A DNA stretch of 64,000 bases from Deinococcus sp. Leaf326. GTDB taxonomy: Bacteria > Deinococcota > Deinococci > Deinococcales > Deinococcaceae. Position numbers and translations under genes: made by a program. Location: assembly GCF_001424185.1 (NCBI RefSeq), contig NZ_LMOM01000021.1:108545-172544 (forward strand), in the 5' to 3' direction. Below the pieces are notes generated by a model that was not told the origin of the DNA, did no database searches, and saw nothing but the letters and a program-made list of their open reading frames with translations. Shown in pieces: positions 38,132 to 49,322 of this stretch (positions are counted from its first letter, which is position 1; every line of letters begins with the position of its first letter).

Positions 38132-38649
38132 TACAGGATTCCTCTCAGCACGCCGGCCGGCAGGTTCAGGTCCAGGCCGCGCGTGAACAGCAGGTAGGTG
38201 ACGAGCGCCACGGCGAGGGCCACGAAGGCCATCAGGCCGTACCTCCGCTCACCGAAGGCGTAGGCCACGCTGAAGTACATGACGGCCGTGCCCAGGACGA
38301 AGCCCAGCGGCTGCAGGATCAGGGTGCCCAGCAGGAAGCCGCCCAGGATGATCGCCGGGTTGGCGAGGGTGACGGCGGCGTCGGGGTCGGTGTCTTCCTC
38401 GGCGGCGGGTTCGGCGCGGTCACCGCGCAGTGCCCCGAAGAGCAGCAGCGCCCCGAAGAGCAGCGTGCCGATGCTGACGATCAGCGGGAAGACGCGCGGT
38501 CCCACGACCGCGTTGATCCCGAAGGGAATCAGCGAGGTGCCGTACAGCAGGGCGGCGCCCAGCAGCAGGATGCCCACCGCCACCAGCAGGTCCGGCAGGC
38601 TCACGCCGCGCCGCGTGGGCGGGGGGGAAGAGAGGTGAGGTTCAGTCAT
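38131..38649 (-). CDS. tctB: Tripartite tricarboxylate transporter, small subunit TctB
   Basis: 172 residues with four hydrophobic segments (about 20-42, 52-68, 98-118, 128-160), and [22 protein letters not shown] typical of TctB. Middle gene of tctC-tctB-tctA. A strong terminator lies between it and tctC. Confidence 0.9.
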
Positions 38650-38693
38650 GCGCGCTCCTTGGCTCTGGACTCATCTGTTCGTCAGTTTGAAAC

Positions 38694-38736
38694 AAAAAAG
38701 GGGGCGGGGTGCCGCATACCGGACGCCCCCGCCCCC
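38694..38736 (-). terminator. Strong terminator inside the tct operon, between tctC and tctB
   Basis: On the minus strand GGGGGCGGGG-type arms (10 bp, perfect) are followed by TTTTTTG. It lies 21 nt after the tctC stop. It should make tctC mRNA more abundant than tctBA, the usual stoichiometry for a binding protein. Confidence 0.8.
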
Positions 38737-38757
38737 TGACGCCTGAGGGTCAGGCCC

Positions 38758-39705
<948 letters not shown>

Positions 39706-39790
39706 AGGTCCTCCGGGTGCGGGCCACGGTTGGCCGCACGGTTCTAGGTGATGTGTAACGCTTCTCAATCTACCGTTCATCTTGGCGGCC

Positions 39791-39866
39791 CGCAAGTCCT
39801 TTTGTACGTCTAGGACGCTTTTTTTGTGGGATTAATGCACAACCGTGAACGCAATGTACGCAAGTC
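39791..39866. repeat. Two pairs of short direct repeats in the tctC-kinase intergenic region
   Basis: CGCAAGTC occurs at 39791-39798 and 39859-39866, and TGTACG at 39803-39808 and 39855-39860. They lie between the divergent tctC and kinase genes and are candidates for binding sites of the CitB-type regulator. Short, so chance is possible. Confidence 0.35.
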
Positions 39867-39947
39867 GGCTCTCTGTTCCCTGGCACCGGTGGCCGCCCGG
39901 GAAGCCGGGGCCCGTGCCGGATGCTCTAGACTGCTCCCAGAACCGTC

Positions 39948-41588
39948 ATGTCTGTCCTCTCCCGCCCGCTTCCGGCGCGTCTGACCCTGGGCCACCGCCT
40001 GCTCGGTGGTCCGGGCGTGGGGTTGCAGGGCCGCCTGGTGCGCCTGCACCTGCTCGTGCTGTGCGCCATGACCGTCCTGCTCGTGCTCGTGCAGACCGTG
40101 CAGGCCTACGGACAGGCCCGGCAGCGCCTGGGCGAGCGGGCACTGACGACCTCGCGCCTCGTGTCGCAGCTGCCCATCGTGTACGAGGGGGCCGAGGCGG
40201 GTGGGCCCAATCCCGCCCTGAATGCCCAGGTCAACGGTCTGCTCGACGAGAGCGGCGCCGACTTCATCGTGGTGGGCAACCGTCAGGGCCGGCGGCTCTC
40301 ACACCCGCTGCCCGAGCGTCTGGGACAGCCGATGGAGGGCGGCGACAACGTGCAGCCGCTGTCCGGGCAGGAGGTCGTCAGCGTGGCGCGCGGCTCGCTG
40401 GGCCTGAGTGTGCGCGGCAAGGCGCCGGTGTGGGCCGGCGGGCAGCCCGGTACGCGGGTGGTCGGGGTGGTGAGCACCGGCTACCTCATGCCGCAGGCCT
40501 GGAATCTGGTGGGGTCGGCGCTCCTGAGCCTCGCGCCGTGGTTCCTGCTGGCGCTGGCGCTGGGTACGGCGGGCGCGAGCTGGGCGGCGCGGCGGCTGCG
40601 CGCCGAGATCCTGAACCTGGAACCCGAGCAGATTGCTGCCCTCGTGCGCCAGCAGCGCGCCGTGCTGGCCGCGCTGCGCGAAGGCGTGATCGCCGTGAGC
40701 GCGCCGGGGACCGTCACCCTGATCAGCGACCGCGCCGCCGAGATGCTGGGCAGCCGCCAGACCCCGGCGCTGCTCGCGGGCGTATGGCCCGAACTGGCGC
40801 AGCTGGCCGGGCAGGGCCGGCAGCAGAATCTCGAACTGAACCTGCGTGGCCAGCCGGTGCTCGTGAACATCGAGCCGCTGGAGGGCGGGGGGTTCGTGGC
40901 GGGGTTCCGTGACCGGGCCGAGGCGCTGGCGCTGGCCGAGGAGCTCACCCACGCGCGCGGCTTCGTGGACGTGCTGCGTGCCCAGACCCACGAGTATCAG
41001 AACCGCCTGCACGTGCTGTCGGGCCTGCTGCAACTGGGCCGCTCCGAGGAGGCGCTGGGGGTGCTGAACGCCGAGATCCACTCGGACGCGCAGTTCCGCC
41101 AGCTTCTGCGTGACGTGCAGGTGCCCCGGCTGGTGGCACTGCTGGCCGGTAAGCGCGAGCGCGCCCAGGAACTGGGCATCGAGTTTCAGGTCGTCGAGGG
41201 CAGCAGCCTCTCGCCGGTCTGGGAACGCCACGCCGACACCCTCGTCACGGCGGTGGGCAATCTCACCGAGAACGCCTTCGAGGCGCTGGGCGGGCAGCCG
41301 GGGCAGGTCACGGTCCTCATCGGCGAGGACCCCGAGGGCATGCAGGTCGAGGTCGAGGACTCCGGTCCCGGCGTGCGTCCCGAGGTGGCCAAGCGGCTGT
41401 TCACGCGCGGCGCAAGCAGCAAAGGCGAGGGCCGGGGGTACGGGCTGGCCGGAGTGATGGCGCGTATTCAGGTACTGGGCGGCGACGTGCGGCACACGCG
41501 GCGCGGCGGCCTCACGGTCTTTCAGGTCAGCCTGCCGGTGCCGGGACGCGGCGCCCTACCCGCGCGGTCCGGCCGGGGGACGGCGTGA
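39948..41588 (+). CDS. CitA/DcuS-family sensor histidine kinase
   Basis: 546 residues. Membrane helices at about 31-52 and 187-211 bracket a periplasmic PAS-like sensor (about 55-180). A cytosolic PAS (about 225-325) follows, then the family H-box [21 protein letters not shown] (His348) and an HATPase with [18 protein letters not shown] and GRGYGLAGV. The family senses citrate, malate or other C4/C6 carboxylates. It is divergent from the tricarboxylate uptake operon and its stop overlaps the next gene (GTGA). It most likely controls tctCBA. Confidence 0.93.
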   Translation: MSVLSRPLPARLTLGHRLLGGPGVGLQGRLVRLHLLVLCAMTVLLVLVQTVQAYGQARQRLGERALTTSRLVSQLPIVYEGAEAGGPNPALNAQVNGLLDESGADFIVVGNRQGRRLSHPLPERLGQPMEGGDNVQPLSGQEVVSVARGSLGLSVRGKAPVWAGGQPGTRVVGVVSTGYLMPQAWNLVGSALLSLAPWFLLALALGTAGASWAARRLRAEILNLEPEQIAALVRQQRAVLAALREGVIAVSAPGTVTLISDRAAEMLGSRQTPALLAGVWPELAQLAGQGRQQNLELNLRGQPVLVNIEPLEGGGFVAGFRDRAEALALAEELTHARGFVDVLRAQTHEYQNRLHVLSGLLQLGRSEEALGVLNAEIHSDAQFRQLLRDVQVPRLVALLAGKRERAQELGIEFQVVEGSSLSPVWERHADTLVTAVGNLTENAFEALGGQPGQVTVLIGEDPEGMQVEVEDSGPGVRPEVAKRLFTRGASSKGEGRGYGLAGVMARIQVLGGDVRHTRRGGLTVFQVSLPVPGRGALPARSGRGTA

Positions 41589-42280
41589 GCACGGCGCGCG
41601 TGCGGGTGCTGCTCGTCGAGGACGACGTGCGGGTGGCGCGCATCAACCGCGACCTGCTCGAGCGTGACCCCGACGTGCACGTGGTCGGCAGCGCCGCGAG
41701 CTGCGCGCAGGGCGACGCGCTGGCCCAGGCGCTGTCGCCCGACCTGATCCTGCTCGACGTCCACCTGCCCGACGGCAGCGGGCTGGGACTGCTGCGGCAC
41801 TGGCGCGCGCAGGGCCGCACGACCGACGTGGCCCTCATCACCGCCGCCGACGACGAGCCGAGCATCCGCCTCGCGTTGGCGCATGGGGCCTTCGACTACC
41901 TCATCAAGCCGTTCACGGGCGCGCGACTGGCCGAGCTGCTCGCCCGGCACCGCGCCCGGCGCCCGCCCGGTGCGGGGCCGGGCGCGCCGGGGCGGCACGA
42001 TCAGGCCAGCCTCGACCGCCTGCTGGGGGTCAGCGGGGCGGCGGCCCCCGCCCTGCCGCGCGGTATCGACCCGCATACCCTGGAACGGGTGGAGGCAGCG
42101 CTCGCCGAACGCGGCCAGCCGGCGAGCGCCGAGGAGATCGGGGAGGCCGTGGGCCTGAGCCGCGTGACCGCGTGGCGCTACCTCGAACATCTCGTGCGGG
42201 CTGGGCAGGCCGAACTCGACCACCAGTACGGGCTGGCGGGCCGGCCGGCCAAGCTCTACCGGGCGCGGTCCGGTTCGTAG
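41585..42280 (+). CDS. CitB/DcuR-family response regulator
   Basis: 231 residues, GTG start overlapping the kinase stop by 4 nt. Receiver: [19 protein letters not shown], Asp58 in [13 protein letters not shown], and the Lys in DYLIKPF. The C-terminal part carries a winged-helix/HTH of the CitB type ([24 protein letters not shown], then [17 protein letters not shown]). Partner of the preceding kinase. Confidence 0.93.
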   Translation: MSTARVRVLLVEDDVRVARINRDLLERDPDVHVVGSAASCAQGDALAQALSPDLILLDVHLPDGSGLGLLRHWRAQGRTTDVALITAADDEPSIRLALAHGAFDYLIKPFTGARLAELLARHRARRPPGAGPGAPGRHDQASLDRLLGVSGAAAPALPRGIDPHTLERVEAALAERGQPASAEEIGEAVGLSRVTAWRYLEHLVRAGQAELDHQYGLAGRPAKLYRARSGS

Positions 42281-42326
42281 GCGACCGGTCGCCAGACAGC
42301 GCGCCCCTGTGCGCGGCGCCGGAGCC

Positions 42327-42332
42327 TATCCT
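42327..42332 (+). promoter_or_regulatory. -10 element, leaderless alr
   Basis: TATCCT, 7 nt before ATG 42340. Confidence 0.5.
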
Positions 42333-42339
42333 GGGGGCC

Positions 42340-43395
42340 ATGCTGGCCCGCGCCGTCGCCCACCTGTCCGAAGCTGCCCTGAACGACAACCTCCGCGCGC
42401 TCTCGCGCCGCGCCGGGGTGCCGCTGCTGTTGCCGGTCAAGGCCGAGGCTTACGGGCACGGTCTGGAGCTCGTCGCCCGCGTGGCAGCCCGGCACCCGGA
42501 CGTATGGGGGCTGGCGGTGGCGACCCCCGCCGAGGCCGAGCGCCTCGCGCGGCTGGACCTGGGCCGACCGGTCGTCCTGCTGACTCCTGCCGCTCCCGAG
42601 GAATACGGCCCACTGGCCGACCTGGGCGTGCGGCTGCCCGTCGCCTCGCTGGCCGAGGCCGGGGCGCTGCCCGCGCACGCCCGCGCGCATCTGAAGGTGG
42701 ACACCGGCATGAACCGTCTGGGCGCGCGCCCGGAAGAAGCTGTGGCGGTAGGCCGCTTGCTGGCCGAGCGGGGGCTGCTGGAGGGCGCCTATACCCACTT
42801 TGCGACCGCCGACGAGCCGGAACTGGAGTTCGCCCATGAGCAGTTTGCGCGGTTCCGGGCGGTGCTGGCCGAGTTGCCCCCCCTGCTGGCCCACGCGGCC
42901 AACGGGGGCGGCGTCCTGAGTTTCGGAGCGCTGCCGGGCATGGGACTGGCCCGGCCCGGTCTGGCGGCCTACGGCTTCGCGCCGCCGCACCTGCGCGGCG
43001 TGGCCGACCTGCGCCCGGTCCAGACCCTGTGCGCCCGCGTGAGCCAGCGCCACACCGTCCGGGCGGGCGAGGGCGTGAGCTACGGCGCGCTGTGGCGGGC
43101 CACGCACGACACCGAAATCGCCGTGATCGGCATGGGTTACGCCGACGGCTACCCGCGCAACGCTACCCTGAAGGCCAGCGTCCTGATCGGCGGCGAGCGG
43201 CGGCCGGTGCTGGGCCGTATCTGTATGGACCAGATGATGGTGGACGTGACGGGCCTGGACGTAGGGCCGGGCGACTGGGCCGAGCTGTGGGGTAGGGGCG
43301 AGATCACCGTGAGCAACGTGGCGGCTTGGGGCGACACCATCGAGTACGAGGTGCTGACCGGCCTGGGCACGCGCGTGGAGCGGCAACTGGACTAG
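42340..43395 (+). CDS. alr: Alanine racemase
   Basis: 351 residues; PLP enzyme making D-alanine for peptidoglycan. PLP lysine in LPVKAEAYGHG (about residue 31), the barrel strands HLKVDTGMNRLG and ARPGLAAYG, and the catalytic Tyr in GEGVSYGALW of the C-terminal domain, with LGRICMDQMMVDVT nearby. Start at ATG 42340 from the -10 box and family N-terminus; the longer frame from 42172 overlaps the response regulator gene and is rejected. Confidence 0.95.
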   Translation: MLARAVAHLSEAALNDNLRALSRRAGVPLLLPVKAEAYGHGLELVARVAARHPDVWGLAVATPAEAERLARLDLGRPVVLLTPAAPEEYGPLADLGVRLPVASLAEAGALPAHARAHLKVDTGMNRLGARPEEAVAVGRLLAERGLLEGAYTHFATADEPELEFAHEQFARFRAVLAELPPLLAHAANGGGVLSFGALPGMGLARPGLAAYGFAPPHLRGVADLRPVQTLCARVSQRHTVRAGEGVSYGALWRATHDTEIAVIGMGYADGYPRNATLKASVLIGGERRPVLGRICMDQMMVDVTGLDVGPGDWAELWGRGEITVSNVAAWGDTIEYEVLTGLGTRVERQLD

Positions 43396-43417
43396 GCCGG
43401 CGCCTGGGACCGCTGCC

Positions 43418-44461
43418 CTACGCCCCGCTGCCCCGCGCCTCTTCCACGCTGCCGTACCCGCCGACGAACAGCGCCACCCGTAGTTCCTGCACGAAGTCGC
43501 GCAGCCACGCCTCGGCGGCCTCGCTGCTTTCCAGGGCAGGCTCCAGCAGGGGGCGCGCCACGGCGACCACCTGCGCGCCCAGTGCCAGCGCGCGGGCAGC
43601 ATCCAGGCCAGTGCGGACGCCGCCCGAGGCGATCAGGGGAACGTGCGGCGCGACCTGCCGGGCGTCCCGCAGCGCCTGCGCCGTGGGCACGCCGAGTTCG
43701 CACAGGTCCGGGCGGCTCACCTCGCCCCGGTGTACAAGCTGTTCCACACGGGCCCAGCTCGTGCCGCCCGCCCCGGCCACGTCATAGGCGGCAAAGCCCG
43801 CGCCTGCCACCACGCGTAGGGTCGCGGCGTCCAGGCCGTGCCCGACTTCCTTGAGCACCGCTGGGAAGTCCAGTGCCGGGACCATCTCGGCCAGCCGCGC
43901 CGCGAGGCCCGCCCAGCGCGTGTCGCCGCCGGGTTGCAGGGCTTCTTGCAGGGGGTTGACGTGAATGGCGAGCGCGTCGGCCCCGATCTCGCGCACGGCG
44001 CGCGTGGCCTCGGCGGGGCCGTAGCCCAGCCCGAACTGCGCGGCGCCCAGGTTCCCCACGAGCAGGATGTCGGGGGCCACGTCGCGCACCGCGAAGGTGG
44101 GCCGGGCCTCGGGGCGCTCCAGCATCACGCGCTGCGAGCCGAGCATCATTCCCAGCCCGAGGCGCTGCGCCGCGCGCGCGAGGTTGAAATTGATGCGCCC
44201 GGCGCGCTCGGCTCCGCCCGTCATGGCCCCGATCAGGACCGGGGCGCTCAGGCGGCGGCCCAGGAAGGTCGTGGAGAGGTCCACGGCGTCCAGGTCGCGC
44301 TCTGGCAGAGCGCGGTAGGGCCAGGGCACCGCCTCCAGGCCGGTGCGGACCGCCGCGTACTGGCTGCGCGGGTCGAGGCACGCGTCGAGGTGGCGCAGCT
44401 TGCGCTCGGCGATGTCGGCTGGGGTGTCGGTGGTCCCGCCGGTGGCCAGGGAACGGGTCAT
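43418..44461 (-). CDS. fni: Type 2 isopentenyl-diphosphate delta-isomerase (FMN-dependent)
   Basis: 347 residues. Markers: RKLRHLDACLDPRSQY at the N-terminus, APVLIGAMTGGAERAGRIN, LGLGMMLGSQRVMLE, HVNPLQEALQPGGDTRW and the FMN-phosphate site IASGGVRTGLDAARALALGA. Interconverts IPP and DMAPP for isoprenoids and carotenoids. Its start overlaps the dciA-like gene stop (ATGA), making it the third gene of recF-dciA-fni. Confidence 0.95.
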   Translation of the reverse strand: MTRSLATGGTTDTPADIAERKLRHLDACLDPRSQYAAVRTGLEAVPWPYRALPERDLDAVDLSTTFLGRRLSAPVLIGAMTGGAERAGRINFNLARAAQRLGLGMMLGSQRVMLERPEARPTFAVRDVAPDILLVGNLGAAQFGLGYGPAEATRAVREIGADALAIHVNPLQEALQPGGDTRWAGLAARLAEMVPALDFPAVLKEVGHGLDAATLRVVAGAGFAAYDVAGAGGTSWARVEQLVHRGEVSRPDLCELGVPTAQALRDARQVAPHVPLIASGGVRTGLDAARALALGAQVVAVARPLLEPALESSEAAEAWLRDFVQELRVALFVGGYGSVEEARGSGA

Positions 44462-45371
44462 GGCTGCCCGGCGGCGAGCACCTGCCGCACCCGCTCGGGT
44501 AGCGCGGCGTGGTCGGCGCGGCGCAGGTCATTTCTGGTCCGGCCCAGTTTGAGCATCAGGTAGGTCTCGGCCTGGGCGCGCAGGAAACTCAGGTAATTGT
44601 TCTCGCCGCCGCTGCGCACGCACTCCAGGGCCAGCAGCCCGAGCTGGTCAGCCAGCAGCTCCAGCGCGAGGTATCGCGCCGCAAGCCGCCCGCTGTCCCC
44701 GAGGGTCGTCTCCAGGGCACCCAGGCGCTCGGGGGTACGGGCCACCACACGCGCGGCGCGGCGCACGTTGGGGTCCTCCAGCGTCAGGGCGCAGGCGCGG
44801 CAGGGGGGAGCCTCGGGGGGCGGCGCCTCGCCGGGCAGGCGGGTGGGCGCGGGGCAGCGTTCACCGCAGACCGGGCAGGGTCGCCAGCCCTGTTCCTCGC
44901 GCCAGCGCCGCGCGCGGGTCACGGCCTCGGCGGCGCGCAGGGCGGCCTGCCTTAGTTCGGGGTCGGCCACCTCCTGCACGAGCTGCCGGGCGCGCGCGCG
45001 GTCGGGGGCGGGCAGGGGCGCAGCGCGCGGCGTGTTCTCGGGCGCACGCACCGTGCCTACGCTGAAGCGCAGCTCACGCACGGCGTCCTCGGCGCGGCCG
45101 TTTCCCTCGGCCAGCAGGGCGTTCAGGCGCTTGAGAAAGTGGTGGCGCTGCATGGTGAGGTGGTGCGCGGTCGTCGAGTCGCGCACCTCGACGTACAGGG
45201 TTCCGCCCTGCTGCGACCGGGGCCGGGTCATGCGCGCGATCTCGGGGCCAACCGCCTGCGGCCACAGCAGCAGCGCCCGCGCCCGCCCTATCCCGCGCGC
45301 CAGCTTGGCGGTGCCCAGCGTCGCGCCCATGAGGTCCGAGAGCCCGCGCGGGCCGCCCAGGCGGCGCCGGG

Positions 45372-45375
<4 letters not shown>
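44458..45375 (-). CDS. DUF721/DciA-type protein with C-terminal four-cysteine module
   Basis: 305 residues. The N-terminal 105 residues match DUF721 (DciA, the common bacterial replicative-helicase loader): ARALLLWPQAVGPEIARMTRP and GGTLYVEVRDSTTAHHLTMQ, then a lone strand ELRFSVG. DciA proteins often stop there. Here 200 more residues follow, with CPVCGERC (Cys167, 170, 174) and CRAC (Cys192, 195) able to form a zinc ribbon, then a helical region. The gene overlaps recF (ATGA) and fni (ATGA), so translation is coupled. The DUF721 assignment and recF context support a replication-initiation role; the role of the extension is unknown. Confidence 0.78.
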
Positions 45376-46433
<1,058 letters not shown>

Positions 46434-46440
46434 GCCCCCG

Positions 46441-46446
46441 ATTGTA
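46441..46446 (-). promoter_or_regulatory. -10 element, leaderless recF
   Basis: TACAAT on the minus strand, 7 nt before GTG 46433. Confidence 0.55.
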
Positions 46447-46501
46447 TGCCGCACCGGGCAGTCCGGACTGTGTCGGGGGTGAAGGCGGTCCGGGGGTCCG
46501 A

Positions 46502-46507
46502 TATGCT
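46502..46507 (+). promoter_or_regulatory. -10 element, leaderless start at 46515
   Basis: TATGCT, 7 nt before ATG 46515; divergent from the recF promoter about 55 nt away. Confidence 0.5.
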
Positions 46508-46514
46508 CGCCGGC

Positions 46515-47348
46515 ATGACTGCCCCGAGTGCCGGCCCCTCCGCCGATCCAGCTGCCTCCGCTGCCGCCCGCGACGCCCTGCTCGTGCTGGCGCCCCACCC
46601 TTCCGGACAGGTGCCGGCCGACGTGCTGCGCGACATGCTGGGCGCCGACGTGTTCGATGCCCACAGGCGCGAGGAGTTCCTGCGCCGGGTGTTCTTCGAG
46701 GGTGATCCCTACACCGAGCTGATCTACGCGGTGCCGGGTGCCCGCTTTCTCCAGGCCCCCTGGAGCCGCTTCGCCGCCGACCTCAACCGCGAGCGGGACG
46801 ACGCGGACGACAACGGCGTGCTCAAGGTCATGGACTTCGGGCGCAACCCGCTGTATCCGGCCGGCTTCACCCTGACCCCCGAACTGCGGGAAGCGCGGCT
46901 GCGGCGCATCTGGGACGCCTTCGACGCCCAGGTCCGCGCCGAACTGGAAGGCGCGCGCCTGATGATCGTGGGTCACAGCATGGCTGAACGCGGCCCCGCG
47001 CTGGGGCCCGACACCGGCACCCCCCGCCCCGCCCTGACGCTCATGCTGGGCACCGAGGCCGCGCCCACCTTTCCGCGCGAGCAGTGGGCTGCCCTGCGTG
47101 ACGCCTGCGAGGCCGCCTTCGCCCCGGTGCTGGGCGGGACGTACCGCCGAGTGGCGGTGGGTGACCCCTGGACCACCGATACCCTCAGCGCGGCGCATCA
47201 CGCCCGCACCGGCATTCCCGCCTTCGGGCTGGAGGTGAACGTGGCGCTGTACTACGCCGAGTGGTCGGTGCTGCGTGAGGGAGCGCTGCAGGAACTCAAC
47301 GCCTGTTTCGCGCGCTTCGCCGACGCGGCGCTTGATCTGGTGAAGTAG
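46515..47348 (+). CDS. N-formylglutamate amidohydrolase family protein
   Basis: 277 residues. Family segments: LAPHPSGQVPADVLRDML, FFEGDPYTELIYAVPGARFLQ, RFAADLNRERDD (a conserved acidic/Asn site), MIVGHSMAERGPALGP and FGLEVNVALYYAEW near the end. Members hydrolyse N-formylglutamate in histidine breakdown or act on related N-acyl amino acids; no other histidine-utilisation gene lies here, so the substrate stays open. Convergent with the polyprenyl synthase gene (20-nt gap). Confidence 0.82.
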   Translation: MTAPSAGPSADPAASAAARDALLVLAPHPSGQVPADVLRDMLGADVFDAHRREEFLRRVFFEGDPYTELIYAVPGARFLQAPWSRFAADLNRERDDADDNGVLKVMDFGRNPLYPAGFTLTPELREARLRRIWDAFDAQVRAELEGARLMIVGHSMAERGPALGPDTGTPRPALTLMLGTEAAPTFPREQWAALRDACEAAFAPVLGGTYRRVAVGDPWTTDTLSAAHHARTGIPAFGLEVNVALYYAEWSVLREGALQELNACFARFADAALDLVK

Positions 47349-47368
47349 GGGCCGCCCCCTGCCCGGGT

Positions 47369-48358
47369 TCAGGCCTCGCGGGTCGCCAGTTCGCGCACGC
47401 GGTCCTGCAGGGCGCGGGCGGCTTCCCGGTCGGGCGCGGCCCCAAGCACCTCGGCCAGCAATCTCAGGCCCGTCTCTGCCTGGGCCTGGGCGGCGCGCTG
47501 GGCGTAGTCCACGCTGCCGCTCTCCAGCAGCCAGCCGTGAATCCGTGCGACGACCTCCGGGTCCTTGTCGGGGCGGTCGCGGCGCATCTGGTCCAGGAAC
47601 ACCATGATCTGTTCCTCGGGCGCCTGCCCCAGCCAGTGCAGCACGATGAGGGTGCGTTTGCCTTCCAGCAGGTCGCCGGCGATTTCCTTGCCGTACTTGA
47701 CCGCGTCGCCCGCGAGATTGAGCACGTCGTCGCGGATCTGGAAGGCGGTGCCCAGCGCCAGCCCGGCGGGGGTCAGAGTCGTGGGCGGCTGCGCTCCGGC
47801 CACCAATGCCCCCAGCCGCAGCGGCACGATGACCGTGTAGTAGGCGGTTTTCAGGCCGACCATCTGGAGGTAGTCGTGTTCGGTCAGGCCCCACTCGCGC
47901 CCGGCCACCCAGGCGAGGTCGAGGTGCTGGCCCTCGGCGGTGCGGTGCACCATCGCCAGGAATTCCTCGTGGGCGCCGCTCACCCCCGCGCGGGCCACCG
48001 CCGCCCACATGTAGGCGTGCAGGGCGTCCCCGGCGTTGATCGCCAGCGCCACGCCGTGCAGGCGGTGCAGGGCGGGCCGGCCCCGGCGCTCCTCGGAGTC
48101 GTCCTCGATGTCGTCGTGGATCAGCACCCAGTTCTGGAACAGTTCGACCCCGGCGGCCAGCCACAGGGCGCTCTCCCACTGCGGGGTGCCCTCACGCACG
48201 CCGTAGGCCCGCGCGCCCGCGAGCAGCAGTTCCGAGCGCAGGCCCTTGCCGCCCCGCCGGGGGTAGTCGCGCAGCATCTCGTAGAAACGGGCCAGCTCCG
48301 GGTGGGGACCGGCCTCCGGGAGCAGCGACAGTACGCGGTCAAGCAGTTCGGAACGCAT
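47369..48358 (-). CDS. Trans-isoprenyl diphosphate synthase (polyprenyl synthetase family)
   Basis: 329 residues. First Asp-rich motif LIHDDIEDDSEERRGRP (DDxxD), second FQIRDDVLNLAGD, plus GEIA-like KEIAGDLLEGKRTL that binds the product side. GGKGLRSELLL is the IPP-binding Lys/Arg site. Chain length cannot be set by eye; residues before DDxxD (ELFQNWVL) lack large aromatics at the critical -4/-5 sites except Trp, so geranylgeranyl or shorter is plausible. It would use the IPP/DMAPP balanced by fni. Start at ATG 48358, with a -10 box upstream. Confidence 0.9.
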   Translation of the reverse strand: MRSELLDRVLSLLPEAGPHPELARFYEMLRDYPRRGGKGLRSELLLAGARAYGVREGTPQWESALWLAAGVELFQNWVLIHDDIEDDSEERRGRPALHRLHGVALAINAGDALHAYMWAAVARAGVSGAHEEFLAMVHRTAEGQHLDLAWVAGREWGLTEHDYLQMVGLKTAYYTVIVPLRLGALVAGAQPPTTLTPAGLALGTAFQIRDDVLNLAGDAVKYGKEIAGDLLEGKRTLIVLHWLGQAPEEQIMVFLDQMRRDRPDKDPEVVARIHGWLLESGSVDYAQRAAQAQAETGLRLLAEVLGAAPDREAARALQDRVRELATREA

Positions 48359-48366
48359 CGCCGGGC

Positions 48367-48372
48367 AGTCTA
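48367..48372 (-). promoter_or_regulatory. -10 element, polyprenyl synthase gene
   Basis: TAGACT on the minus strand, 8 nt before ATG 48358. Confidence 0.5.
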
Positions 48373-48432
48373 CGCCGGGGGGAACGCCGGCCTCTGCATC
48401 TTCCGGGGGACGCAACTCACGCGCCGCTTCCC

Positions 48433-48438
48433 TAGACT
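48433..48438 (+). promoter_or_regulatory. -10 element, DedA/VTT gene
   Basis: TAGACT, 8 nt before ATG 48447; same hexamer as the divergent gene. Confidence 0.5.
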
Positions 48439-48446
48439 GTGAAGGC

Positions 48447-49208
48447 ATGTCTGCCGCCGCCTCCTCGCCGCCCCGGTATCTGCGCTGGCTGATCCTCGGG
48501 ACGGCCGCCGCCCTGCTCGTCTTCGTCGGGCTGCTGCCGGACGTGCGCGAGTTCCTGGTGCGCGGCTACCACGCCCTCACTGCCAGCGACCCGGCGGTCA
48601 CGCGCGCCTTCGTCGACACCCTGGGCTGGGCTGGGCCACTGGCCCTGATCGCGGGATTCGTCCTGCAGGCGGTCATCCCAGTGTTGCCCTCGCTGGTCAT
48701 GACGGCCGTGACCGCGCGGGCCTACGGACCCATCGAGGGCTTTTTCATCGTGTACGTGGGCACGCTCCTGGGGGCGGCGGCGGGCTACTGGCTGGGGCGC
48801 ACGGTGGGCGACTCGCTCGTGCGGTTGCTGGCCGGCGAGAAGGCGCGGCGCACGGCCTACGACTTCGCCCAGAAACACGGGGTGCAGGGCGTGCTCATGG
48901 TCCGCCTCATGCCTATCCTGAGCGCCGACGCCATGAATCTCGTGGCGGGCACCGTCCAGATTCCCTTCCGGGCCTTCATGGTCGCCAACGCGGCCGGGGC
49001 GCTGCCGGTCACGGCCCTCGTCGTGTGGCTCAGCGACTCGGCGCAGCGCATGGCCTGGGGTCTGGGCCTGCTGTCGCTGGCGGTGGGGGTCTTCGCGCTG
49101 TGGCGTTGGTGGTCGGCGCGGCGCCGGGTCGCCGTCGCCGGTGCCGAGACTGCCGCCGCGGAGCCGGCACCCCCCGCCCACCCCTCCGAACCGCCGGCCG
49201 GCCGATAA
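48447..49208 (+). CDS. DedA/TVP38 (VTT domain) membrane protein
   Basis: 253 residues. A first helix at about 12-30 is followed by the VTT core: FVLQAVIPVLPSLVMTAVTARAYG, the re-entrant GTLLGAAAGYWLGRTVG with conserved Gly/Arg, and RLMPILSADAMNLVAGTV. The last 35 residues are an Ala/Pro-rich tail. Relatives act as lipid scramblases or flippases, for example for undecaprenyl phosphate. A tie to the adjacent polyprenyl synthase is attractive but unproven, as the genes are divergent. Confidence 0.88.
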   Translation: MSAAASSPPRYLRWLILGTAAALLVFVGLLPDVREFLVRGYHALTASDPAVTRAFVDTLGWAGPLALIAGFVLQAVIPVLPSLVMTAVTARAYGPIEGFFIVYVGTLLGAAAGYWLGRTVGDSLVRLLAGEKARRTAYDFAQKHGVQGVLMVRLMPILSADAMNLVAGTVQIPFRAFMVANAAGALPVTALVVWLSDSAQRMAWGLGLLSLAVGVFALWRWWSARRRVAVAGAETAAAEPAPPAHPSEPPAGR

Positions 49209-49269
49209 CCCCGGTGGGGGACGCGCGGACCGGCTGGACGGCCGGGTGCGCGCCCGCGCGGCCACGGGC

Positions 49270-49275
49270 TACACT
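49270..49275 (+). promoter_or_regulatory. Candidate -10 element of the purM operon
   Basis: TACACT, giving a leader of about 40 nt with GGAGGA before ATG 49323. Confidence 0.4.
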
Positions 49276-49322
49276 GCCCGCCAGAGTCTGCCCTCTGCGG
49301 CAGGCGCGGGAGGACAGGGCAC

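Noticed and set aside
46434..48179. Extension of the recF frame by about 580 codons upstream
   Set aside because: It runs antisense to the amidohydrolase gene and out of frame over the polyprenyl synthase gene. RecF has a leaderless GTG start at 46433.
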